From assembly GCA_964345925.1 (NCBI GenBank), contig CAYFSP010000007.1:1-47812 (forward strand): DNA of 47,812 bases, given 5' to 3'. Under the pieces are notes generated by a model, which was not told the origin of the DNA, searched no databases, and worked only from the letters and a program-made list of their open reading frames with translations. Numbering within the stretch: position 1 is the first letter of the stretch; each line of letters begins with the position of its first letter. The stretch comes from Miniphocaeibacter sp964345925. GTDB taxonomy: Bacteria; Bacillota; Clostridia; Tissierellales; Peptoniphilaceae. The position numbers and the translations under genes are program-made. This document shows positions 1 to 9,180 of this stretch, piece after piece.

Positions 1-207
1 ACAAATTATCTTGTTATAGAAAAATCTAATTTACAGAAAAGATTTCACATGGCCATATTATCTAATTTATCTTAATCAGGAAACTGAAACACAAAACTAT
101 TTACACCCCCATTTAAGTGCTTTTAAAATCTATTTTTATAAATAACTTATTCCTTATTATGTTGTTATCATTGACAGTACTAATTTTTTATTTACTTACT
201 AATGTAT

Positions 208-243
208 AAAACTATTGATATTTTGTACTTTATCAATAGTTTT
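208..243 (-). terminator. Hairpin terminator downstream of the GNAT gene
   Basis: A 13-bp perfect inverted repeat (AAAACTATTGATA, 208-220, with its complement at 231-243) encloses a 10-nt loop. It lies 15 bases past the stop of the minus-strand acetyltransferase gene. The U-tract is weak, so efficiency is uncertain. Nothing else clearly functional is seen in bases 1-207. Confidence 0.6.
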
Positions 244-258
244 ATTAAATGAATCATA

Positions 259-828
259 TTATTCATTATCCATCTTCCACTCTCTTTTTAAAATCGAATA
301 ATATAATCTATCAATATATTCTCCATCCATGTAGAAGTATTCTCTTAAAGTACCTTCATACTTAAATCCAGATTTTTCAATCACTCTTCTTGAGGCTGGA
401 TTATTTGATTTATGACATACTTGAACCTTATTTAAACCTATCTCTTTTAAACCAAATCCTATAATAGCCTTTACTGCTTCTGTTATATAACCTTTATTTT
501 GAAATTTCTCTCCTATACAGTACTCTATTTCTCCAAAATGATTTTTATCATCTATTAAGAAATATGCTATTTGCCCTACTGAATCATTATTTCCTTTTAT
601 TGAAATATTCCACCTATAATAATTTTTATTCTCATAATTTTCTATATACCTATTCAGTAATTCTTTTGTTTCCTTATTTGTAGTATATACAGGTTCTGAA
701 TATATTTTTTGTATATTAGGATTACTTATCCAATTTTTTCTCATAGAGTTATTATCCTCATATTTGAATTTTCTTAATAACAATCTATCTGTTTCAATTT
801 CCCTTGTTCCCATATGATTTAATTTCAT
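259..828 (-). CDS. GNAT N-acetyltransferase, RimJ/RimL-like
   Basis: This encodes a GNAT-family acetyltransferase that would transfer acetyl from acetyl-CoA to an amine. RimJ/RimL relatives modify protein N-termini, but the substrate here is unknown. The protein opens with the typical ETDRLLLRKF strand. It carries a motif-A-like acetyl-CoA loop (QNKGYITEAVKAI) and the family's C-terminal block ASRRVIEKSGFKYEGTLRE. The frame is open to 858, but I prefer the ATG at 828, giving 189 aa. A TAGG ribosome binding site lies in front of 828, and an extended -10 (TGATAAAAT, 857-865) would place the transcript start downstream of 858. An ATG at 813 is a further alternative. It stands alone between two terminators. 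Confidence 0.8.
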   Translation of the reverse strand: MKLNHMGTREIETDRLLLRKFKYEDNNSMRKNWISNPNIQKIYSEPVYTTNKETKELLNRYIENYENKNYYRWNISIKGNNDSVGQIAYFLIDDKNHFGEIEYCIGEKFQNKGYITEAVKAIIGFGLKEIGLNKVQVCHKSNNPASRRVIEKSGFKYEGTLREYFYMDGEYIDRLYYSILKREWKMDNE

Positions 829-856
829 AAATAACCTACAATAAGTATTAAAAACC

Positions 857-865
857 ATTTTATCA
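857..865 (-). promoter_or_regulatory. Extended -10 element for the GNAT gene
   Basis: The minus strand reads TGATAAAAT, an extended -10 with no good -35. It lies just past the terminator of the upstream oxidoreductase gene. Its predicted start near 850 supports translation from 828 rather than 858. Confidence 0.4.
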
Positions 866-881
866 TAAATTTGTCCAAAAG

Positions 882-909
882 AAAAAGCTGTGGATATCCA
901 CAGCTTTAA
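882..909 (-). terminator. Terminator of the pyruvate:ferredoxin oxidoreductase gene
   Basis: A 10-bp perfect stem (AAAGCTGTGG, 884-893, with 898-907) has a 4-nt ATAT loop. On the minus strand a T-rich tract follows it. It begins 12 bases after the oxidoreductase stop codon, a classic intrinsic terminator. Confidence 0.85.
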
Positions 910-920
910 AATATCTTTTA

Positions 921-3900
921 TTATTCTTCTGTTGTACTATAATCGTAACTTGCCATTCTCTTATAGTTTTCATATCTTTCTTTTGCATCTTTTTCTGCTT
1001 CTGCAAATAGTACGTCTGCTTCTTCAGGGAAAGATCTCTTAAGTGAAGTATATCTAACTTCTCCATTAATAAATTCTTGGAATGAAGCTTTTGGCTCTTT
1101 TGAGTCAAGTATAAATGGATTCTTTCCTTCTTCTTTTAATCTTGGATCAAATCTATATAAATGCCAGTATCCAGCTTCAACTGCTTTTTTCTCTTGTTTT
1201 TGAGTTGTTCCCATACCAGTTTTAATTCCATGGTTTATACATGGAGCGTAAGCTATTATTAGTGATGGACCTGGATAGCTTTCAGCTTCTCTTATTGCTT
1301 TTATAGTTTGAGCTTGACTAGCACCCATTGCTATTTGTGCTACATATACATAACCATAAGTTGTAGCCATTAATCCTAAGTCTTTCTTTCTAATTCTCTT
1401 ACCTGCTGTAGCAAATTTAGCTACTGCTGCTGTTGGTGTACCTTTAGATGATTGACCACCAGTATTTGAATAAACTTCTGTATCCATTACTAGTATGTTA
1501 ACATCGTCTCCTGATGCTATAACATGGTCTAATCCACCATAACCGATATCATAAGCCCAACCGTCTCCACCAAATATCCAAACTGATTTTTTGATTAAAT
1601 AATCTTTTCTTGCAGCTATTCTCTCTATTAAATGATCTGCTTTTACATTTCCTGTGTTTGGAATAAGATTTGGTAATATATCTCCTGTTGCTGCTTTTGA
1701 TTCTGTTGCATGATCCATTCCTACAATCCAGTTTTCAAATGATTTGTTTAATGGTGAATCAATTCCTAATTCTAAGAATTCTTCCATTAATAATTTGATT
1801 TTTTCTCTAATTTTTTTAACACCTAGATGCATTCCATATCCATATTCAGCATTGTCTTCAAATAATGAGTTACCCCATGAAGGACCTTTACCTGTTGCTG
1901 AATTTTTGCAATATGTTGTTGCTGGAGCTGATCCACCCCAAATTGATGAACAACCAGTTGCATTTGAGATCATCATTCTGTCTCCGAATAATTGTGTTAT
2001 TAATTTTGCATATGGTGTTTCTCCACAACCAGCACAAGCTCCTGAGAACTCTAATAATGGTTGTTTAAACTGACTTCCTTTTACTGTTGTATCAGCTATT
2101 AAGTCTTCTTTATATCCAACTACATCATGTGCATAGTTCCAATTGTCTTTTTGTTCTTTATATTGTTCTTCAAAAGGCTTCATTATTAATGATTTTTCTT
2201 TTGATGGACAAACATCAGCACAGTTTCCACAACCTGTACAGTCTAATGTACTCACTTGCATTCTAAATGTTAATCCTTCTAAGCCTTTACCTGTTGCTTT
2301 TTTAGTTTCGAAGTTTGCTGGTGCATTTGCTTTTTCTTCTTCTGTTAATAAGAAAGGTCTTATTACAGCGTGTGGACATACATAAGCACATTGGTTACAT
2401 TGTATACAACTATCCATTTGCCATTCTGGAACTTCTAATGCTATTGCTCTCTTTTCATATGCAGAAGTTCCCATTGGGAATTCTCCATTTGCTCTATCTG
2501 CAAATTTAGAAACTGGTAAATCATTACCTTCTTGAGCGTTCATTGGCATTACAACTTCTCTTATAAATGCTGGTATATTTTCATCTTTTGTATCATCTGC
2601 ATCTAATGTTGACCATGCTGCTGGTACATCTATTTTAACTATAGAGTTTATTCCTTCATCTACAGCTTTATAGTTCATGTTTACAATATCTTCACCTTTT
2701 TTACCATATGATTTAACAATAGCTTCTTTTAATTTAGCTATAGCTTCGTCTAAAGGTAAAACTTTAGATAACTTGAAGAATGCTGACTGCATAACCATAT
2801 TAATTCTTCCACCTAAACCTACTTCAGAAGCTATTTTAGAAGCATTTACAGTATAGAATTTAATATCATTTTCTGCAATGTATCTTTTTAGTGAATTAGG
2901 TAAATGAGTTTCTAATTCCTCTGGTGTCCATATACAGTTTAGTAAAAATGTACCGCCTTTTTTAAGTCCTCTTAATAATTTATATTGTGTTACATATGAT
3001 TGTTTTGAACATGATATAAAGTCTGCTCTATCTATATAATATGTTGATTTTATAGGTTGGTTACCAAATCTTAAATGAGATATTGTAACTCCACCTGATT
3101 TTTTAGAATCATATTCAAAATAACCTTGTGCGTACATATCTGTACCATCACCTATTATTTTAATAGCTGATTTGTTAGCTCCAACTGTACCGTCAGAACC
3201 GAATCCCCAGAACTTACAGTTAATTGTTCCTTCTGGTGAAGTTACTACTCCTTCAGGTTCTACTAAAGATCTATTTGTTACATCATCAACTATTCCTATT
3301 GTAAATCTTTTCTTAGGATTGTCACTTGCTAAATTATCATATACAGCAACTATTTGTGCTGGTGTTGTGTCTTTAGAGCCAAGTCCATAAATACCACCAA
3401 TGATTTTTGGTTGAACTTCTTCATCATAGTAAGCTGATTTAACGTCTAAGTATAATGGTTCTCCTAATGAACCTTTCTCTTTTGTTCTATCTAAAACTGC
3501 AATTCTCTTAACAGTCTTTGGTATAACATTTAACATATGCTCTTTTGAGAATGGTCTATAAAGATGGACTTTAACAACACCTACTTTTCTACCTTGTGCT
3601 TGTAAATAGTCTATTGTCTCTTCAATTGTTTCAGTTACTGAACCCATTGCAATTATAATATCTTCTGCATCTTCTGATCCATAGTAATTAAATAATCCGT
3701 AATTTCTTCCTGTTATCTTATTCATTTCTTCAATATAGCTTTCTGTAACTCCTACTATATCTTCGTAGTAATTATTTGAAGCTTCTACTGATTGGAAATA
3801 AATGTCTGGATTTTGAGCTGTTCCCATTGTTTTTGGTCTTTCAGGGTTTAATGAATTATTTCTAAATTCATCTATAGCATCATAATCAACTAATTCAGCT

Positions 3901-4472
3901 AATTTTTCATAATCCATAACTTCAATTTTTTGTATTTCATGTGATGTTCTAAATCCATCAAAGAAATGTAAAAATGGAACTTTTCCTTTTATAGCTGCTA
4001 AATGTGCAACTGAACCTAAGTCCATTACCTCTTGAACAGAACCTGATGCTAGTAGTGCAAATCCTGTTTGTCTAGCTGCCATAACGTCTTGGTGATCTCC
4101 AAATATACTCAATGCGTGTGAAGCTAACGCTCTTGCTGATACATGGAATACTCCTGGTAATAATTCACCTGCTATTTTATACATATTTGGTATCATAAGT
4201 AATAAACCTTGTGAAGCTGTAAAAGTAGTTGATAATGAACCTGATGCTAAAGCACCGTGCATTGCACCTGCTGCTCCTGCTTCTGATTGTAATTCTGATA
4301 CTAATACTTTTTGTCCAAATATATTTTTCTTTCCACCAGCTGACCATTCATCAACGTATTCTGCCATCGTAGATGATGGTGTAATTGGATAGATTGACGC
4401 AACATCTGTAAATGCATAAGCTACGTGAGCTGCTGCCATATTACCATCCATTGTTTGCATATGTTTTGACAT
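921..4472 (-). CDS. nifJ: Pyruvate:ferredoxin (flavodoxin) oxidoreductase, single-chain
   Basis: This 1183-aa enzyme oxidises pyruvate and CoA to acetyl-CoA and CO2 and passes electrons to ferredoxin, the central pyruvate step in anaerobes. It is the fused form with alpha, gamma, delta and beta regions in one chain. The N-terminal thiamine-domain region has the YPITPSSTMAEY motif. Two ferredoxin-like 4Fe-4S clusters follow (CIQCNQC near residue 687 and CTGCGNC near 742). The C-terminal thiamine-diphosphate region has CAGCGET near residue 810, GDGWAYDIG and SNTGGQ. Length matches the family. Translation starts at an ATG behind a G-rich ribosome binding site. It has its own promoter, overlapped by a long inverted repeat, and its own terminator, so it is probably monocistronic. 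Confidence 0.97.
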   Translation of the reverse strand: MSKHMQTMDGNMAAAHVAYAFTDVASIYPITPSSTMAEYVDEWSAGGKKNIFGQKVLVSELQSEAGAAGAMHGALASGSLSTTFTASQGLLLMIPNMYKIAGELLPGVFHVSARALASHALSIFGDHQDVMAARQTGFALLASGSVQEVMDLGSVAHLAAIKGKVPFLHFFDGFRTSHEIQKIEVMDYEKLAELVDYDAIDEFRNNSLNPERPKTMGTAQNPDIYFQSVEASNNYYEDIVGVTESYIEEMNKITGRNYGLFNYYGSEDAEDIIIAMGSVTETIEETIDYLQAQGRKVGVVKVHLYRPFSKEHMLNVIPKTVKRIAVLDRTKEKGSLGEPLYLDVKSAYYDEEVQPKIIGGIYGLGSKDTTPAQIVAVYDNLASDNPKKRFTIGIVDDVTNRSLVEPEGVVTSPEGTINCKFWGFGSDGTVGANKSAIKIIGDGTDMYAQGYFEYDSKKSGGVTISHLRFGNQPIKSTYYIDRADFISCSKQSYVTQYKLLRGLKKGGTFLLNCIWTPEELETHLPNSLKRYIAENDIKFYTVNASKIASEVGLGGRINMVMQSAFFKLSKVLPLDEAIAKLKEAIVKSYGKKGEDIVNMNYKAVDEGINSIVKIDVPAAWSTLDADDTKDENIPAFIREVVMPMNAQEGNDLPVSKFADRANGEFPMGTSAYEKRAIALEVPEWQMDSCIQCNQCAYVCPHAVIRPFLLTEEEKANAPANFETKKATGKGLEGLTFRMQVSTLDCTGCGNCADVCPSKEKSLIMKPFEEQYKEQKDNWNYAHDVVGYKEDLIADTTVKGSQFKQPLLEFSGACAGCGETPYAKLITQLFGDRMMISNATGCSSIWGGSAPATTYCKNSATGKGPSWGNSLFEDNAEYGYGMHLGVKKIREKIKLLMEEFLELGIDSPLNKSFENWIVGMDHATESKAATGDILPNLIPNTGNVKADHLIERIAARKDYLIKKSVWIFGGDGWAYDIGYGGLDHVIASGDDVNILVMDTEVYSNTGGQSSKGTPTAAVAKFATAGKRIRKKDLGLMATTYGYVYVAQIAMGASQAQTIKAIREAESYPGPSLIIAYAPCINHGIKTGMGTTQKQEKKAVEAGYWHLYRFDPRLKEEGKNPFILDSKEPKASFQEFINGEVRYTSLKRSFPEEADVLFAEAEKDAKERYENYKRMASYDYSTTEE

Positions 4473-4517
4473 TAAAATAATACCCCCTATAATATTTATC
4501 TAAATTTATATATTTAT

Positions 4518-4557
4518 TATATTAACAAATAGTTATTATACGCTTATTGTTAATATA
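4518..4557. promoter_or_regulatory. 11-bp inverted repeat over the promoter, candidate redox operator
   Basis: Perfect arms TATATTAACAA (4518-4528) and TTGTTAATATA (4547-4557) are separated by 18 bp and centred on the -10 box. The half-sites TTAACAA/TTGTTAA match those of the NADH-sensing repressor Rex. The arms are in the opposite order and more widely spaced than the canonical Rex box. An operator role is inferred from position and symmetry. Confidence 0.45.
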
Positions 4558-4564
4558 TTGTCAA
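4535..4564 (-). promoter_or_regulatory. Promoter of the pyruvate:ferredoxin oxidoreductase gene
   Basis: A perfect consensus pair is read on the minus strand: -35 TTGACA (4559-4564) and -10 TATAAT (4535-4540), 18 bp apart. The -35 box overlaps the hprK stop codon, so the gene is transcribed separately although it follows hprK closely. Confidence 0.8.
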
Positions 4565-5490
4565 CTTCTTGATTCGTTTTCCATATCTTCTATTAATCTT
4601 CTGTTTAATTCCAAAGCTGCATTATAACCAAAAGATCTTTGTCTGAAGTTTCTAACGGCTACTTCTACTATCATCCCAACATTTCGACCAGGTTTGACAG
4701 GTACCGTTATTTGATTTACCTTAACACCTAATATCTCTGTGTATTCATCATCAATACCAAGTCTGTCATACTCTTTATTATCATCCCATTGTTCCAAGGC
4801 AATTACCATATCTATTTCCGTTTGAGTCTTTACACTACCAACACCGTATAATCTTTGAATATCAAGTATTCCTATACCACGTATTTCAAGAAAATGCCTT
4901 ATATTTTTCGGCGCTTGCCCTGTTAGTCCGGTTTCTAATTTCCTAACTTCAACTACATCATCAGCTACAAGTCTATGTCCTCGTATTATTAAATCCAATG
5001 CTGTTTCCGATTTTCCAACTGAGCTTTTACCTATTATTAATACACCAACACCATAAATCTCCATTAATCCTGCATGCATACTAATCTCTTCACTTAGTAC
5101 ATATTCAAGCTTATCATCTATTTTTGAAATAAGTCTTGTAGTTGATCTTTTTGATCTCAACAAAGTCCTATCATAGTATCCTGCTAAATCCACAATATCG
5201 TCAGGTAGATCCTGATCATGAGAAAATACCAGGCAAGGTATTCTATATGACATTATGCCTCTAAGTCTTTCATACCTTAATTCCCTATCTAAGGATTTCA
5301 AATATAAATTTTCTGTTTTTCCAATTATTTGTAATCTTTTATATGGAAACTGTTCATAGAACCCTGATAATTGTATACCAGGTCTATTCACCTCAGCATT
5401 TGTAATAAATACTTCTTCAAAGTCAGAACTCTTTTTAATTATTTCCAGTTCAAGATCTTTACATAACTGACTTAATTTTATACCCTTCAA
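4561..5490 (-). CDS. hprK: HPr kinase/phosphorylase
   Basis: This bifunctional enzyme phosphorylates or dephosphorylates HPr at Ser46 and so controls carbon catabolite repression and sugar uptake. At 309 aa it is full length for the family. The N-terminal domain is followed by a P-loop kinase core with GKSSVGKS at residues 154-161. It has the family's SMHAG histidine (139), VADD acidic pair (177-178) and LEIRGIGILDI signature. Its start overlaps the uvrC stop by 4 bases (ATGA), indicating translational coupling. Its target HPr, with His15 and Ser46 intact, is encoded at 12968-13225. Confidence 0.97.
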   Translation of the reverse strand: MKGIKLSQLCKDLELEIIKKSSDFEEVFITNAEVNRPGIQLSGFYEQFPYKRLQIIGKTENLYLKSLDRELRYERLRGIMSYRIPCLVFSHDQDLPDDIVDLAGYYDRTLLRSKRSTTRLISKIDDKLEYVLSEEISMHAGLMEIYGVGVLIIGKSSVGKSETALDLIIRGHRLVADDVVEVRKLETGLTGQAPKNIRHFLEIRGIGILDIQRLYGVGSVKTQTEIDMVIALEQWDDNKEYDRLGIDDEYTEILGVKVNQITVPVKPGRNVGMIVEVAVRNFRQRSFGYNAALELNRRLIEDMENESRS

Positions 5491-7334
5491 TTTTTCTCCT
5501 CATTAAAAAACCTATAAATATTTTCTGCTACTTGTCTATTTATTTTATCAACTTCCATTAATTCATCTATAGATGCATTCTTAATTTTATTAATGGATTT
5601 AAAATGCTTTAATAAAGCTTTCCGTCTAATATCACCTATACCAGGTATATCGTCTAGTTTAGATTTTTTCATATGGTCTTCTCGAAGTTTTCTATGGTAG
5701 TTTATTGCAAACCTATGGGCTTCTTCTTGAATTTGAAACAACAGTCTATAAAGTGTTGATGAAACCTTTAATGGAAATTCCTCATTTTCATAAATAATTC
5801 CCCTAGTTTTATGATAATCATCTTTTACAAGTCCAATAATTGGAATATTTAATGAATATTCCTTTAAAACCTCTTTAGCAATGTTTACCTGTCCCTTACC
5901 ACCATCCATTATTATTAGCGATGGTCTATGACCAAATCCAGTAGAGTAGTTACCGTTTTTATTTTCTGTAACAAGCCTTGCAAATCTTCTCGTTAAAACT
6001 TCTCTATGACTTCCATAATCATCTGCACCAACTATAGTCTTTATTTTGAATTTTCTATATTCCTTTGGTGATTTCTCGCCATTTTCAAAAACTATCATGG
6101 AACCTACTGATTGAACTCCTGAAATATTTGAAATATCATAACATTCAATACGACCAAGATCATCTATTCCTATTAATTCCTTTAAATCATTCATTGCAGA
6201 GTCTTTGTTACGTTCTCTTCTCTTTAAACTCGTTACGTGTTTCTCTAACATCTCTTTAGCATTATTTCTAACTAAATTTACCAACTCTACTTTTTCACCA
6301 CGTTGTGGTTTTACAATATTTACCTTGCTACCTTTTTCTTTGCTTAAATACTCCTCCAATGTTTTCAAATCATTTGGTATTGTATCAACTAATATATCTT
6401 TAGGTATAAATGCCATATCTAAGTAGAATTGTTGTAAGAAAGAGCTAATTATTTCACTATCATCTTCAAAAAACTTGTCTTCCATTAAGAAATGTTCCCT
6501 ATCTATTACCTTCCCATTTCTCATAAGAAATACTTGAACGCATATATCTCGACCACTTCTGGCCAAAGCGATAATATCCATATTTGTTCCCTTTGCATTT
6601 CTGACTTTTTGTTTTTCGATAATAGTTTCAATATTTTCTATATTATCCCTATATCTTGCTGCAAGTTCAAAATTAAGATCTTTACTTGCCTTGAGCATCT
6701 TATCTCTTGTTTCATCAATAATCTTACTTTCTTTACCTTTAAGGAATAACTCGACTCTTTCAATATTCTCCATATATTCTTCTGAAGTTATTTTATGTAT
6801 ACATGGAGCACTACATTTTTTTATATAGTAGTATAGACATGGTCTTTTTAAAAATTGACCCTTGTCAAAATTCAAATTACATCGTCTAATTTTAAACATA
6901 TCTTGAAATATTTCGATTATTTCTGTTACTGCATATGCATTTGGAAAAGGGCCATAATATTTAGCTCCATCTTTTTTTATAACTCTTTCCTTTACAATTC
7001 TGGGAAACATTTCGTTATTAATTTTAATAAAAGGATATTTATCACCATTTTTAAGAAGTATATTATATTTAGGTTTTTTGTCCTTAATAAAGTTAGACTC
7101 CAATATTAATGACTCTACTTCGTTGTCAACAATAATATATTCAAATCTTTTAATATGTTTAACCATTTCAACAACTTTTTCCGTTTTGTTATCACTATTC
7201 GAAAAATATTGTCTAACCCTCTTCTTTAAGTTTTTGGCTTTACCAACATATATTATTTCATCTTTATCATTGAACATCATGTAAACGCCAGGATTATCTG
7301 GTAGACGTTTTAACTCTTCCTTTATATCAAACAT
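5487..7334 (-). CDS. uvrC: Excinuclease ABC subunit C
   Basis: UvrC makes the two incisions flanking a DNA lesion during nucleotide excision repair. The 615-aa protein has the N-terminal GIY-YIG nuclease (GVY at 16-18, YVG at 29-31), a cysteine-rich segment (CLYYYIKKCSAPC), a UVR helix near residues 200-240, the RNase H-like endonuclease domain (ECYDISN and IMDGGKGQ) and a C-terminal helix-hairpin-helix (DDIPGIGDIRRKALL). Its ATG overlaps the upstream aminopeptidase stop by one base (TAATG) and its stop overlaps the hprK start. The three genes form a tight operon. Confidence 0.98.
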   Translation of the reverse strand: MFDIKEELKRLPDNPGVYMMFNDKDEIIYVGKAKNLKKRVRQYFSNSDNKTEKVVEMVKHIKRFEYIIVDNEVESLILESNFIKDKKPKYNILLKNGDKYPFIKINNEMFPRIVKERVIKKDGAKYYGPFPNAYAVTEIIEIFQDMFKIRRCNLNFDKGQFLKRPCLYYYIKKCSAPCIHKITSEEYMENIERVELFLKGKESKIIDETRDKMLKASKDLNFELAARYRDNIENIETIIEKQKVRNAKGTNMDIIALARSGRDICVQVFLMRNGKVIDREHFLMEDKFFEDDSEIISSFLQQFYLDMAFIPKDILVDTIPNDLKTLEEYLSKEKGSKVNIVKPQRGEKVELVNLVRNNAKEMLEKHVTSLKRRERNKDSAMNDLKELIGIDDLGRIECYDISNISGVQSVGSMIVFENGEKSPKEYRKFKIKTIVGADDYGSHREVLTRRFARLVTENKNGNYSTGFGHRPSLIIMDGGKGQVNIAKEVLKEYSLNIPIIGLVKDDYHKTRGIIYENEEFPLKVSSTLYRLLFQIQEEAHRFAINYHRKLREDHMKKSKLDDIPGIGDIRRKALLKHFKSINKIKNASIDELMEVDKINRQVAENIYRFFNEEKN

Positions 7335-9103
7335 TAAATTTCCCTTGTTGCATTTATAAGATAATCTAATTCCTCTCCTTGTAAATAAGGTGATAATTTT
7401 TCATAACATGTTTTATGGTATTCGTTTAACCATTTTTTCTCTTCACCTGTCAACAGTTCTTTATTCACAGGCTTTGTATCTATTGGACATAACGATAACG
7501 ATTCAAATCCAAAAAATACTCCGAAATCTGTAGTCATCTTCTCAGTACAAATCATTATATTTTCTATTCTAATTCCATGACTACCTTCTATATATATTCC
7601 AGGTTCATTTGATGTTATCATACCTGGAACCATATCATAGTCGTTTTGCACTGGAGCAATTCTTTGAGGACCTTCATGACACCCTAAGAAATATCCTACT
7701 CCATGACCTGTACCATGGTTAAAATCAATGCCTTTTTGCCATAACGGCATTCTTGCTATAATGTCTAAAGTTGAACTTTTGGTTCCCTTTTTAAATATAG
7801 CCGTAATAAGTGCAATATGCGATTTTAAAGTATATGTGTAATGCTCTACTTCATCTTTTGTTAAATCACCTAATGCAATAGTTCTGGTAATATCAGTAGT
7901 GCCATCTAGATATTGACCCCCACTATCTACCAAGTATAAACCCTTTGCCTGTAGTTTAACAGGACTGTCGTCACTTGGAGAGTAGTGTGGTAGCGCTGCG
8001 TTTTCACCATATGCAGATATTGTATTAAAACTTGGTTCAACAAATAATTTCTGTTCTTTTCTAAAGTTTAATAATTTTTCTGATGCTGACATTTCTGTAA
8101 TTTCATTTATTCCTATATTGGATTCTAGCCAGTTTAAAAACTTCACTAAGGCAACACCATCTTTAATATATGCATTTCTTTGATTTTCTATTTCAATATC
8201 ATTTTTTACTGCCTTCATAATAGTTGAAATATCATCACCAAACTCCTTATTTATATTTTCCGGTAATGACATAAATAGCTTTACATTTATTTTATCTTTA
8301 TTAAGATAAACATTTTCAGTACTATCTAAACCCTTTACAAAGTCAAATACTTTTCCGTATTCTACTAATTCTACACCTTGACCATTTAAATTTGCTTTAA
8401 TATCTTCATTTACTTTTTCTAAATCTATAAAAAGATTAACCTTTTCCTTACCTATTAAAAGATGTGAAACAACAACAGGTGTATATTCTACGTCAGATCC
8501 TCTTATATTTAGTATATAGGCTATATCATCTAAGCTGGATATTAAGTAATTATCAATTTTCTTTTCAATCATCTCTTTTCTTATTAAAGAAATTTTTTCC
8601 TTAGCTGAAACACCTGTATATTTTTCTTCATGTAAAAACACTTCATTCTTAGAACTTTCTGGTCTATCATTCCATATACTTTCAACTAGCTCTTCTTTAA
8701 AGTTTATCTTTTTACCCTTGATATTTTTTTCTAGTTGTAAATAATCTGAATATGAATAAGTTTCTCCATTAAAACCTACAACTTCATTGTCTTTTAATTC
8801 TCTATTCAAAAATTCATAAATAGAAACTGTATCATCTAATCCTACTTTATATAAATCTATTCCAGATCCCTTTAACTCATTAGCTGCTTGGATAAAGTAT
8901 CTTCCATCTGTCCATAATCCAGCCTTATTCCTAGTTACTACTACAGTACCTGCTGAGCCTGTAAAACCCGATATATATTCTCTAGTCTTATAAAATTTTT
9001 CCACATACTCTGATTGATGTGGATCTGATGTAGGAATTATATAGGCATCAATACCTTTTTCAATCATTTTATTTCTTAATCTTTCAATTCTTTCTCTTAC
9101 CAT
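7334..9103 (-). CDS. Xaa-Pro aminopeptidase (M24B family)
   Basis: This cytosolic dimetal peptidase removes an N-terminal residue preceding proline. Two creatinase-like N-terminal domains occupy about the first 300 residues, followed by the pita-bread catalytic domain. Metal-ligand motifs are visible: DSGGQYLDGTTDITRT (two Asp), the NHGTGHGVG histidine, and glutamates in TSNEPGIYIEG and GIRIEN. The C-terminal extension fits the roughly 590-aa long form. The frame is open to a TTG at 9115, but GGAGG sits inside that extension five bases before the ATG at 9103. I therefore take 9103 (589 aa). It is the first gene of the pepP-like/uvrC/hprK operon. Confidence 0.95.
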   Translation of the reverse strand: MVRERIERLRNKMIEKGIDAYIIPTSDPHQSEYVEKFYKTREYISGFTGSAGTVVVTRNKAGLWTDGRYFIQAANELKGSGIDLYKVGLDDTVSIYEFLNRELKDNEVVGFNGETYSYSDYLQLEKNIKGKKINFKEELVESIWNDRPESSKNEVFLHEEKYTGVSAKEKISLIRKEMIEKKIDNYLISSLDDIAYILNIRGSDVEYTPVVVSHLLIGKEKVNLFIDLEKVNEDIKANLNGQGVELVEYGKVFDFVKGLDSTENVYLNKDKINVKLFMSLPENINKEFGDDISTIMKAVKNDIEIENQRNAYIKDGVALVKFLNWLESNIGINEITEMSASEKLLNFRKEQKLFVEPSFNTISAYGENAALPHYSPSDDSPVKLQAKGLYLVDSGGQYLDGTTDITRTIALGDLTKDEVEHYTYTLKSHIALITAIFKKGTKSSTLDIIARMPLWQKGIDFNHGTGHGVGYFLGCHEGPQRIAPVQNDYDMVPGMITSNEPGIYIEGSHGIRIENIMICTEKMTTDFGVFFGFESLSLCPIDTKPVNKELLTGEEKKWLNEYHKTCYEKLSPYLQGEELDYLINATREI

Positions 9104-9148
9104 AAATACCTCCAAATATATACTTAATCATACTATTAATCATTTTGA

Positions 9149-9157
9149 ATTATATCA
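9149..9157 (-). promoter_or_regulatory. Extended -10 promoter of the aminopeptidase-uvrC-hprK operon
   Basis: The minus strand carries TGATATAAT, an extended -10, about 45 bases upstream of the aminopeptidase ATG. No strong -35 is visible at 17 bp. Confidence 0.5.
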
Positions 9158-9180
9158 TAATTACATATTAAAACATTGTA

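Noticed and set aside
863..1108. Open frame running from the GNAT-oxidoreductase gap into the 3' end of the pyruvate oxidoreductase gene
   Set aside because: It spans the terminator hairpin and overlaps a clear coding frame. The peptide has no recognisable features.
1744..3390. Several plus-strand frames opposite the pyruvate oxidoreductase gene
   Set aside because: They are mirror frames of a highly conserved gene and lack ribosome binding sites.
4518..4557. Canonical Rex operator
   Set aside because: The half-sites are in reversed order and 18 bp apart, unlike the known 4-bp-spaced box. Kept only as a candidate operator.
9104..9115. TTG start for the aminopeptidase
   Set aside because: The GGAGG that would serve the ATG at 9103 lies inside this extension.
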